Shown here piece by piece: positions 8,813-15,072 of a DNA stretch of 64,000 nucleotides. The stretch spans positions 25,381 through 89,380 of IMG/VR virus record IMGVR_UViG_3300023084_000010. One strand, 5' to 3'. A program made the translations under genes and the position numbers. The DNA comes from a virus. The notes below the pieces were generated by a model, which did no database searches, had not been told where the DNA came from, and worked only from the letters and a program-made list of their open reading frames with translations. Position 1 is the first letter of the stretch; each line of letters opens with the position of its first letter.

Positions 8813-9117
8813 GATACTAACGCCGTTAATAATTGTAATATCTCTATTGGATATATTGTTTGTCTATCGCTTGAAAGAGATTGAATTCCTCTGCGCATTT
8901 TGTCAGCAGATTCTGGTGAAATATTTCCAGTACTTTCGAATCTATCAATTATAATGTTTATTCTAGAAATATCAATTGGAAGTTCTTGCTGTACTGCTTC
9001 GTTCTTTTTACGACCGTCACAATGAGCACGTTGAGAGAATCCTTTTGGATTATTACAATCAATTGAACGCTTGTACTTTGCGCTCCACTTCTCTCCTAGT
9101 ATCTCATTAGTTTTCAT
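8809..9117 (-). CDS. Small virion-type protein with Cys/basic motif
   Basis: The start at 9117 gives 102 residues beginning MKTNEILGEKW; a longer in-frame opening would run through the preceding gene. It contains KYKRSIDCNNPKGFSQRAHC followed by DGRKK, a two-Cys basic motif similar in style to those of 9119-9469 and 6879-7604. The C-terminus is helical. No enzymatic motif. It starts 2 bp after its neighbour in the operon led by the late promoter at 9500. Confidence 0.55.
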   Translation of the reverse strand: MKTNEILGEKWSAKYKRSIDCNNPKGFSQRAHCDGRKKNEAVQQELPIDISRINIIIDRFESTGNISPESADKMRRGIQSLSSDRQTIYPIEILQLLTALVS

Positions 9118-9118
9118 A

Positions 9119-9469
9119 TTACCACTTTCTACATGACCAATAACGAGCTTTCCACTTTGGACCTGGATTGTCGCAATTATGTCTAGCACGGAAACTTTTA
9201 CGTCTTTTCGGATTAGACTTCTTAATACGCATATTAGGATCACCAAAGTTTACTTTTACAACATTGCCTTTATCGTTTTTAACGTAAACTTTAAATTTCT
9301 TCACGTCACCACGCATTGGCTTGTTTAGTTTAACTTTACGTCCTTGATACTCTGCTTCGAATACACCTTCTTCTTCTGCATATCCTAGTTCGCCAAACTC
9401 TTCGTGAAAGTCTTGTGTATCTTCTAACGTAATTTCTTCGTTAAGTTGTGTAAATTCATAAATCTTCAT
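9119..9469 (-). CDS. Virion-type protein, first gene of late operon
   Basis: 116 residues. The leader MKIYEFTQLNEE is followed by an acidic part and a basic C-terminal half with KKFKVYVKNDKG, FRARHNCDNPGP and KARYWSCRKW. The C-terminal Cys pair with RYWSC is a motif I recall from marine T4-like phages (function unknown). It is the first gene of a tightly packed operon running to 4840. Its ribosome binding site (AAGGG) lies in the right arm of a 10-bp hairpin whose loop holds the late promoter, which implies late-only translation. Confidence 0.6.
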   Translation of the reverse strand: MKIYEFTQLNEEITLEDTQDFHEEFGELGYAEEEGVFEAEYQGRKVKLNKPMRGDVKKFKVYVKNDKGNVVKVNFGDPNMRIKKSNPKRRKSFRARHNCDNPGPKWKARYWSCRKW

Positions 9470-9473
9470 AAAA

Positions 9474-9516
9474 ACACCCTTGGTAATAGTCGTTAGTACT
9501 ATTTATCCAAGGGTGT
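9474..9516 (-). promoter_or_regulatory. RBS-occluding hairpin with late promoter in its loop; also terminator-like
   Basis: A perfect 10-bp inverted repeat (ACACCCTTGG at 9507-9516 on the minus strand pairs with CCAAGGGTGT at 9474-9483). The 23-nt loop contains GATAAATA. The right arm includes the AAGGG ribosome binding site of the gene at 9469 and is followed by TTTTT, so in read-through RNA it could terminate transcription or hide the site. RNA started at the late promoter (expected near 9494) lacks the left arm. Confidence 0.75.
9500..9507 (-). promoter_or_regulatory. T4-type late promoter (GATAAATA) inside hairpin loop
   Basis: GATAAATA on the minus strand, 31 nt before the ATG at 9469, within the loop of the hairpin at 9474-9516. 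Confidence 0.8.
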
Positions 9517-9533
9517 AAAGTTTTTAGTAAAAC

Positions 9534-9944
9534 TTATGGTGTTTCGTCACCTTCGAGATCATCTGCATTAGTTAATGATGAATCGTCGCCTGCTTCTTCA
9601 ATTTGTGCGCCGCCATCTGTCAGATCTGCGTCGAAGTTCCATGGATATGTGTTGCCATCATTTCCTGTAACTTTTCTACCAGAAATTTTAGTAACTTGTA
9701 ACTGGTCACCTGAATCATTCAATACTGTAATTGACATTTGACCTGCTGTAAGTGCTGCACTTGCTGCATCTGTTAGTGTGCAAACTGCAGTGTTAGTGCC
9801 GTCTGAACATAAAAAACGCTTTGACGCTTTTTGTTTTACAATCCATCCTGCTACACTAGCTGTACCATTATGGAATTGTACTTTGATTTCGTTTCCGCCT
9901 GCTGTTGGTGTTCCGAAAAATCTTTTGTTTAGTGGTCTTCCCAT
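9534..9944 (-). CDS. Small structural-type protein with own late promoter
   Basis: 136 residues, MGRPLNKRFFG at the start, then a Gly/Thr/Ala-rich beta-type sequence and an acidic Asp/Glu-rich tail. Excellent ribosome binding site AAAGGAG 8 nt before the ATG and a late promoter at 10011-10018, so strong late expression is expected. The size, composition and expression signals fit a head decoration or small tail protein. From memory the MGRPLNK start recurs in marine phages. Exact role unknown. Confidence 0.55.
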   Translation of the reverse strand: MGRPLNKRFFGTPTAGGNEIKVQFHNGTASVAGWIVKQKASKRFLCSDGTNTAVCTLTDAASAALTAGQMSITVLNDSGDQLQVTKISGRKVTGNDGNTYPWNFDADLTDGGAQIEEAGDDSSLTNADDLEGDETP

Positions 9945-9996
9945 TTGTTTTCTCCTTTGACGTTCTAGGTCTACGGGGTGGTGTCCCCATAAGCTC

Positions 9997-10494
9997 TTAT
10001 TGAGCAGTAGTATTTATCGGATATCTTCGAATACCTATAGCTTTATTAGGTTTATAATAGTCATACCGAACTTCATTGTTTTGATTACCGCCAAGTATTA
10101 CCCAATATTCGGTGTTGTCTACTAGTCTTGTTTCTACGTAAAAGCCAACGTGTCCTTGCCAACCTTGATTACCTCTTGGAAACACAACAACATCTCCACG
10201 TTGTATATTAGCACGTTCAACACGTTCTCCCCATTGTAAAAAACTTCTGGCCATTAACGGACTATCGCTGACACTTGAACTACCAGGTATATTATCTATC
10301 TCTAGTACACTGTTAACAAACGCTGCACACCATTCTGTTCGCACAGGATCTACACCGACTAGTTCTTTCAACTCTGAACGATTTTGTCTTTCTTGCAAAC
10401 CAATATATGGTTGTGCAGTAATAACACTATCGTTGGTACTAACAGTATTACAGCCGCTGACAGCGGCTGCTAATAAAAAAATAATCACTCTCAT
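9997..10494 (-). CDS. Lipid-anchored CHAP-like peptidoglycan hydrolase
   Basis: 165 residues. An N-terminal signal peptide ends in a lipobox (AVSGC, Cys15), so the mature protein should be lipidated on the outer face of an envelope membrane. The catalytic part resembles CHAP/TIGR02594-type amidase-peptidases: Cys56 in EWCAAF, His115 in GHVGFYVE and Asn137 in LGGNQ. These enzymes cut cell-wall peptides. A lipoprotein hydrolase is unusual for a phage endolysin; it may instead modify the wall or help lysis. The start codon lies in the loop of an AT-rich 10-bp hairpin. Confidence 0.75.
   Translation of the reverse strand: MRVIIFLLAAAVSGCNTVSTNDSVITAQPYIGLQERQNRSELKELVGVDPVRTEWCAAFVNSVLEIDNIPGSSSVSDSPLMARSFLQWGERVERANIQRGDVVVFPRGNQGWQGHVGFYVETRLVDNTEYWVILGGNQNNEVRYDYYKPNKAIGIRRYPINTTAQ
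10011..10018 (-). promoter_or_regulatory. T4-type late promoter (GATAAATA)
   Basis: Minus-strand GATAAATA inside the 3' end of the hydrolase gene, 67 nt before the ATG at 9944. The leader between them has two short hairpins (GCTC/GAGC and GGGG/CCCC). Confidence 0.7.
10451..10469. repeat. Perfect 9-bp inverted repeat in signal-peptide codons
   Basis: CAGCCGCTG-A-CAGCGGCTG, within the codons for the AAAVSGC lipobox region. It would form a very stable short hairpin close to the 5' end of the message. Confidence 0.75.
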
Positions 10495-10514
10495 AAAGAT
10501 ATTTAGTGATTATT
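10480..10514 (-). terminator. AT-rich hairpin followed by U7, spanning the next gene's start
   Basis: Minus-strand AATAATCACT (10505-10514) pairs with AGTGATTATT (10480-10489), followed by a run of T. The loop contains the ATG at 10494. It begins at the stop codon of 10510-11277, so it may be a terminator for that gene, a translation control for the hydrolase, or both. Confidence 0.55.
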
Positions 10515-11277
10515 CCTCTAAGAAAAAGTTCTCAATTTTAATGTAAGGAGTGCTATTATCAATATTGTGCAATATTTTGCTGGTTACTACATTAATAGTA
10601 GTGCCATTTTTAATACGTTTTTCAAACATAGGCAAAAATGCATTGTGTTTAGTATGTACCCATACCTTAACTGCACCATATTCACTTGCACAAATATACC
10701 ATCTAATTTCTTTATGTGTATATTCATATACACTACGTACAAATAGTTTTCTATTATCGTAGTCTGCAGGGTTTTTTAGTTTTTTGTGTACATCATTTGT
10801 AAAGTAACTGATGTAATTGTTAAATGGAACAGTACCTAGTATACGACTTGCATCTTCTTCTAGTGTTTTAATGTTTGTATTTTCATTTAACTGTTGAACT
10901 GTTGTGTCTACATTAAATTGTAGTTCTAGCCAACGTGCAAGTCCTATATAACTGTTAATGTCGTCTTGTCTAGTGCGATGCCCCCAGGAGTTTCTGTCAT
11001 TGTATGATTTATTTTCGATAAAACGTTGTAGTGTACTTCTAAAACTTGTTAAGGATTCTCCTGTAAGTTTAGCACTAATAAACATTGTACGATAGTAGTC
11101 CCAAATAGCAGTAGCCTTTTCCATACTAATTTGAGGATTGGCTAACATAAAAATATCAAAGTTTGTAGTTTTATTTGGAATACACTGAAATTTATGTTCT
11201 TCTCCATTTAGATAGAATGTTTGAATTTTATCGTCTTCTTGTTCACGAACTAAATTATAATCGCTTTCGTAATCCAT
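10510..11277 (-). CDS. Hypothetical protein downstream of UV endonuclease
   Basis: 255 residues, mixed alpha/beta, no motif recognised. Notable features are an aromatic-rich middle (EIRWYICASEYGAVKVWVHT) and acidic N-terminus. The ATG overlaps the stop codon of the UV endonuclease gene (TAATG), so the two are translationally coupled and share the early promoter at 12355-12383. Confidence 0.5.
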   Translation of the reverse strand: MDYESDYNLVREQEDDKIQTFYLNGEEHKFQCIPNKTTNFDIFMLANPQISMEKATAIWDYYRTMFISAKLTGESLTSFRSTLQRFIENKSYNDRNSWGHRTRQDDINSYIGLARWLELQFNVDTTVQQLNENTNIKTLEEDASRILGTVPFNNYISYFTNDVHKKLKNPADYDNRKLFVRSVYEYTHKEIRWYICASEYGAVKVWVHTKHNAFLPMFEKRIKNGTTINVVTSKILHNIDNSTPYIKIENFFLEE

Positions 11278-12323
11278 TATGCTGCCTTACTTGTAAATGG
11301 GTCTTTTTGCATTAAGTAGTGCTGATACAATTGTGCACTAGCTAAGTTTTTATTTTTTGCTTCTACCATGATATCAAAGTCTTCCCAAAAGCTCAACGCC
11401 CAGTCGTTGCAGGCGCTGTTCCAACACATATCACTGTGTGCTCTTAGTTTGGCTTTTTTGTATCCTTGTTCAAGTAGTGAGTCCATGTCTGGTCGTACAC
11501 TCGGTCTAGCAGTTTCCAATAAAGATTCACGGCTAAGACTGTAATGCATAGTAGGACGGACACCCCGCCAACTATCGATAATACGGTTAATGCGAACATC
11601 ATCTCGTGCAATATATTCTCCTGTACGCACCCAATGGTGATGTATATCTATCACTAGTGCTACATGTTTACTTAGCTCGAGTATAGATTCGAGTCCCCAC
11701 GCATTTTCTTCGTTTTCAATGGTAATTGTGTTTCGTGCTTCTGTAGAGAGTCTTGGAAGGATGTCTTTGATACCTTCTGGACCTTTTCTGCCGGCGATGT
11801 GGACGTTACATTTGAAGTCTTGCCATGTCTGACCATAGCCCATCCACCTGATGATATCCGCATGATATTCAAACTCCTCTAAACTACGTTCTACAACATC
11901 CGGATTATCGGAAGCAAGAACGGTAAACTGACCAGGGTGCATAGACAAGCGTACATCAAACTCACGTGCAATGTCGCCAATTGCTTTGTACGCTCGCTCG
12001 AGCCTTGTTCTGAGATCTGGTTGCCGATAGAAATAAGACCAATCACTGTGAGTATAAGCAGGAAGAAGACCGCTTCCAATACGAACCATACGTAACTGGG
12101 GTGGTAAAGATCCAACATATCTAATTAGCCTTTCCAGTGCACTGATGTTGTGCTCTATAATCTCGTATAAACGTTGTTCTGCTACATCACGTGTTTGATT
12201 GTTAAGCCATGTAATAGTAGTAGCACGTTCATTAAAAGGACGTTGTATGTCCTCTAGTAATTTCTTTTTAATGCTTTGATCATGATGCAAATACTTACAT
12301 GCAAAGCCGATACGTTTGATCAT
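11277..12323 (-). CDS. uvsE: UV damage endonuclease (UvdE/UvsE family)
   Basis: 348 residues, the usual length of bacterial UvsE. This TIM-barrel, metal-dependent endonuclease nicks DNA 5' of UV photoproducts. Conserved segments seen in order: RIGFACKYL at the start, RIGSGLLP (81-88), MHPGQFTVLAS (128-138), NVHIAGRKG (173-181), TIENEE (201-206), DIHHHW (226-231) and MHYSLSRE (259-266). His and Glu in these segments are the metal ligands in the family. It provides light-independent repair of phage DNA, useful in sunlit water. A sigma70-type promoter lies directly upstream, suggesting early expression. Confidence 0.92.
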   Translation of the reverse strand: MIKRIGFACKYLHHDQSIKKKLLEDIQRPFNERATTITWLNNQTRDVAEQRLYEIIEHNISALERLIRYVGSLPPQLRMVRIGSGLLPAYTHSDWSYFYRQPDLRTRLERAYKAIGDIAREFDVRLSMHPGQFTVLASDNPDVVERSLEEFEYHADIIRWMGYGQTWQDFKCNVHIAGRKGPEGIKDILPRLSTEARNTITIENEENAWGLESILELSKHVALVIDIHHHWVRTGEYIARDDVRINRIIDSWRGVRPTMHYSLSRESLLETARPSVRPDMDSLLEQGYKKAKLRAHSDMCWNSACNDWALSFWEDFDIMVEAKNKNLASAQLYQHYLMQKDPFTSKAA

Positions 12324-12354
12324 AATGTTATCTCACTGTTACGTTATCGTATAT

Positions 12355-12383
12355 AATGTAACACGTATATCACATAAAGTCAA
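12355..12383 (-). promoter_or_regulatory. Early sigma70-type promoter (TTGACT-17-TACATT)
   Basis: On the minus strand TTGACT (12378-12383), a 17-bp spacer and TACATT (12355-12360), 32 nt before the UV endonuclease ATG. Confidence 0.65.
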
Positions 12384-12937
12384 ACAAATTTGTCTTTATT
12401 TTTAATATAATAATCTAATAATTCTTTATCTTCAGTCATTCTTCTGCGTCTATATGATTCTGGTAAATCATCCCACGGACGCATAGCAGGATGTGTTTTG
12501 TTAACTTGGTCAAAGTTTAATCCAAACCTCCAACCTTTATCTTGTTGTTCTGTAATCCATTTGTTATGATTTTGACGTTCCATAGTTAGCATAATTATTT
12601 CACGAGCACCATCATCCATTTGTACATCATACTCAAACGGATGACCGAAGTTTGCCTTAGAGCGATATACATTACTACTTTCAATTTGGAAGTCGTGTTC
12701 AGTAACACGCATATATCCTTCAACAATACGTTCTGCTTCATCTGCAGTAAGATGTCTTACTAACGGAATGATATACAAATAGTCTGTATCTTGCATACCT
12801 AACATCAAATTATTAGTATCGTCGTCTCCTGCCATTATAGCATCAGGGCCGAGCATATCAACAGTATAATACCATTTTTGTATTTGATCTGCAGTTAGTG
12901 CGTATGAACTACGTTGAAGGATATAAAAATCTTGCAT
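12380..12937 (-). CDS. RyR-domain protein
   Basis: 185 residues. Residues about 117-165 match a RyR domain: Trp127, then GWRFG (135-139), then KTHPAMRPWDDLPESYR (147-163), which is the K-HP-PW/Y-LPE signature of this domain. RyR domains occur in bacteria and phages and are thought to bind ligands or proteins; their phage role is unknown. The N-terminal 115 residues are alpha/beta and unassigned. AAGG precedes the ATG. The stop codon lies next to the early promoter of the UV endonuclease gene. Confidence 0.7.
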   Translation of the reverse strand: MQDFYILQRSSYALTADQIQKWYYTVDMLGPDAIMAGDDDTNNLMLGMQDTDYLYIIPLVRHLTADEAERIVEGYMRVTEHDFQIESSNVYRSKANFGHPFEYDVQMDDGAREIIMLTMERQNHNKWITEQQDKGWRFGLNFDQVNKTHPAMRPWDDLPESYRRRRMTEDKELLDYYIKNKDKFV

Positions 12938-12945
12938 GTGTTACC

Positions 12946-13413
12946 TTATTTTTTTGTTTTACTTTTACTTTGAGTAAATGCTTGTCCACCAAAGAATGCA
13001 GCAACAATAGCAGCAACTGACACAAAGTATGTAGCAGCCATATCGCCTAAAATTTTGCCTGCTTGATCTAAACTAAACGCTACTGCTAGTACTACTGCAA
13101 AAGGATATAATAACATACCTCCTAGTGCAAACCAAGCCATTTTTCTTTGTGCATCACGCATTGCATCTGCATCTTCAAATTCTTTACGTCTGAATTCGAG
13201 ATACATTGCATGTTCTTCTGCATCTACTATTCCGTCACCATTTGTATCAGCTTCGTGGAATCCAGTTGGCGCTGTTGATACAGGTGCTGGCGCTCCTACT
13301 GGAGCTGGTGCGGCTGCTGGAGCCGGCTTTGGTGCGGCGGTCGGTGTAGTTGCAGTTGCAGCTTTTCCAGGCCCTCCAGCACTTTTTAATTCTTCGGGTT
13401 TTTTTCTTGGCAT
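12946..13413 (-). CDS. Membrane protein with EF-hand and two TM helices (holin candidate)
   Basis: 155 residues. An Ala/Pro-rich N-terminal linker (15-50) precedes an EF-hand-like calcium loop, DTNGDGIVDAEE (56-67), a charged helix and two hydrophobic segments (about 93-113 and 127-144). It ends with a basic tail. Ribosome binding site GAGGAA at 8 nt. Two membrane helices and a charged tail are compatible with a class II holin, and the lysis cassette lacks another obvious holin, but a virion or envelope role is equally possible. The EF-hand would be unusual for a holin. Confidence 0.5.
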   Translation of the reverse strand: MPRKKPEELKSAGGPGKAATATTPTAAPKPAPAAAPAPVGAPAPVSTAPTGFHEADTNGDGIVDAEEHAMYLEFRRKEFEDADAMRDAQRKMAWFALGGMLLYPFAVVLAVAFSLDQAGKILGDMAATYFVSVAAIVAAFFGGQAFTQSKSKTKK

Positions 13414-13441
13414 TAAAATTTCCTCTGTCTATGTCACTCTC

Positions 13442-13768
13442 TTAAAAGTCGAAATCTGCTACTGTAGTAGTACTACAATCGTAATCGTTATCTCCGACTG
13501 TTGCACCTAAACTTTGCATTGCATTTTCTAATGTTGCTGCAGTCCATGTACTATTTTCAACTGCAATTCTAAATGCACCATTGTTTTCTGCACCTACTGC
13601 AAGAAGTGTTCCTTCTCTGCCGATAAGTTCTACAATTGCTTCGACTGCTTCTCCTGGATTTAATTCGTTTGCCAGTGAGCTGCCAGTATTAATACTGTAA
13701 AAACTCACAGGAGCACCAAAGTTTTGTACATCAAACTCTAACACATTTGTTGAATTTCTGGTTACCAT
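13442..13768 (-). CDS. Small late protein, probable structural
   Basis: 108 residues, beta-rich and acidic, no family recognised. It has an individual late promoter at 13793-13800 and a strong AAGGAG ribosome binding site 8 nt before the ATG, matching its neighbours at 13859 and 14169. High late expression suggests a minor capsid or decoration role. Confidence 0.5.
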   Translation of the reverse strand: MVTRNSTNVLEFDVQNFGAPVSFYSINTGSSLANELNPGEAVEAIVELIGREGTLLAVGAENNGAFRIAVENSTWTAATLENAMQSLGATVGDNDYDCSTTTVADFDF

Positions 13769-13792
13769 TTCTATAACTCCTTAATATAAGTG

Positions 13793-13800
13793 TATTTATC
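13793..13800 (-). promoter_or_regulatory. T4-type late promoter (GATAAATA)
   Basis: Minus-strand GATAAATA, 25 nt before the ATG at 13768, directly after the terminator at 13807-13836. Confidence 0.8.
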
Positions 13801-13806
13801 TAGCCA

Positions 13807-13836
13807 ACAAAAAAGCCCCGACTAGCGAGGCTTTTA
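13807..13836 (-). terminator. Rho-independent terminator
   Basis: Minus strand: AAAAGCCTCG-CTAGT-CGGGGCTTTTTT, a 10-bp stem with one G-U pair and a T tract. It ends transcription of 13859-14095. Confidence 0.85.
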
Positions 13837-13858
13837 AGTTTAAACGTTTTGTTTAATA

Positions 13859-14095
13859 TTAGTCTACGAATGTTACAACTAGTGTTGAGTCAGTAAGTGT
13901 TGGTGCAGCACCTGTACCTTGGATTGCGATATGATCGCCGTTTGCTGTACCTTCAACTGCTGCTACTGTGAAACCTGCTTCTGCTGCTTCTGTGCAAGCT
14001 ACTGCTACGTTTGTTCCTGTTGCAACTACAAAAATATGTGTTTGTCCGCCTAGTCCGTTACCTGCACGAACTGCTGCTGTTGATGTTAAAGCCAT
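13859..14095 (-). CDS. Small late protein, probable structural
   Basis: 78 residues rich in Ala, Thr, Val and Gly with no charged core, a composition typical of small beta-structured virion proteins. It has its own late promoter (14143-14150), an AAGGAG ribosome binding site and a dedicated rho-independent terminator, so it forms a monocistronic, strongly expressed unit. No family recognised. Confidence 0.55.
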   Translation of the reverse strand: MALTSTAAVRAGNGLGGQTHIFVVATGTNVAVACTEAAEAGFTVAAVEGTANGDHIAIQGTGAAPTLTDSTLVVTFVD

Positions 14096-14142
14096 TTGCT
14101 TATCTCCTTGTTTGTGTTAGCATTCTATTCTGCTTATACATT

Positions 14143-14150
14143 TATTTATC
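14143..14150 (-). promoter_or_regulatory. T4-type late promoter (GATAAATA)
   Basis: Minus-strand GATAAATA, 48 nt before the ATG at 14095. Confidence 0.75.
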
Positions 14151-14168
14151 AAATTAATTTCAAAAATA

Positions 14169-14336
14169 CTAGTTTTCGGCAATAATTTCTACTAATTTTC
14201 CAGGTCCTGCTAGTTCTTGTACAACTGCTTCTAACTGTGCAAGTGTACTTGAATCAAAAATTTCGCTAGGTTCCTGTGAATCTTTTAGTAGTTCGCTTAC
14301 TTTAATAACAAACATTGATTCATTAAGTTTAGCCAT
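14169..14336 (-). CDS. 55-residue late small protein
   Basis: An open frame of 55 codons starting MAKLNESMFVIK and ending LVEIIAEN, stop TAG at 14169. Support comes from its signals rather than homology: AGGAGT lies 8 nt before the ATG and a late promoter variant (AATAAATA) at 14362-14369. The ribosome binding site sits in the loop of a hairpin that the late transcript would not contain. Acidic, helical, no family recognised. Confidence 0.65.
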   Translation of the reverse strand: MAKLNESMFVIKVSELLKDSQEPSEIFDSSTLAQLEAVVQELAGPGKLVEIIAEN

Positions 14337-14365
14337 AATACTACTCCTATCATTATAGTAGTATT
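14337..14365 (-). promoter_or_regulatory. RBS-occluding hairpin overlapping a late promoter
   Basis: Minus-strand AATACTAC (14358-14365) pairs perfectly with GTAGTATT (14337-14344); the 13-nt loop and stem hold AGGAGTAG, the ribosome binding site of the gene at 14336. The left arm overlaps the end of the late promoter, so an RNA started about 6 nt downstream (near 14356) loses it. Confidence 0.65.
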
Positions 14366-14369
14366 TATT
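14362..14369 (-). promoter_or_regulatory. T4-type late promoter variant (AATAAATA)
   Basis: Minus-strand AATAAATA, 25 nt before the ATG at 14336. Confidence 0.7.
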
Positions 14370-15072
14370 CTAAATCTTCTATTAGAACTACTTTTGTTGT
14401 ACTAGTAATAATGTTTTTAAACATCAAATGCATTGTGCATACATCGCTATAATCTATAAAGTATACAGATCCTGTAGAACTATACGGAATAAAAGTAGAC
14501 CAACGTGGTCTTCTAAATGCACTACCCGAGCCTACATTTTTATACTGATCTTCTAATGCTTTTAGTCTTGGATACTGTCGTATAGTGCTGTTTATATAAT
14601 AAGTGTCTGGTTCAAAACTGCTGGTTACAAAGTCTGCTATGTCAATAAATTGATCCATTTCATCACGAAACTTATACATATGACAACTTACTTTATATCT
14701 GTATTTGTTATAAAATAACTTTTTGCGTACACTTTGTGTTAGGTCTTGTACCATTAGATCTTTATGATCTCGACTTAACGGTCCTTGTATTTCGATAATA
14801 TCATCGTTGTAATACTTAATAACATCCGACAAGGCTTGTTCTTCTTTAAGATATAAATTAAAACAATGATCATTACGTGACTTGTATTCGTGTTCAAGTC
14901 TACTCATTTGTCTTTTAATATTACTATTACGATGAAATAAATTTAAAAATCCTCCATCGAACATGTCCCATCCCTTGAAACTAACACGGAATGGGAACTC
15001 TTTGTACCAGACTTTACTAGCTATTGTAAATCTAGAATCTGCTTTAAGCTGTTCGTATATGGATTTTGTCAT
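14365..15072 (-). CDS. Hypothetical protein overlapping the ClpA gene end
   Basis: About 235 residues from the ATG at 15072 (GGAAG 6 nt upstream). It overlaps the 3' end of the ClpA gene by 29 nt in another frame, so the two are co-transcribed and probably coupled. It is rich in Tyr, Phe and Lys, with segments such as WYKEFPFRVSFKGWDMF and YRYKVSCHMYKF. No domain recognised. Its fixed link to clpA makes a role as partner or adaptor worth considering, but that is only inference. Confidence 0.5.
   Translation of the reverse strand: MTKSIYEQLKADSRFTIASKVWYKEFPFRVSFKGWDMFDGGFLNLFHRNSNIKRQMSRLEHEYKSRNDHCFNLYLKEEQALSDVIKYYNDDIIEIQGPLSRDHKDLMVQDLTQSVRKKLFYNKYRYKVSCHMYKFRDEMDQFIDIADFVTSSFEPDTYYINSTIRQYPRLKALEDQYKNVGSGSAFRRPRWSTFIPYSSTGSVYFIDYSDVCTMHLMFKNIITSTTKVVLIEDLE

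Noticed and set aside
11672-12118. Minus-strand open frames inside the UV endonuclease gene
   Set aside because: Out-of-frame within a clear enzyme gene.
12946-13413. Firm holin assignment for the EF-hand membrane protein
   Set aside because: Topology alone is not enough, and it is not next to the spanins or a hydrolase in a single lysis operon.
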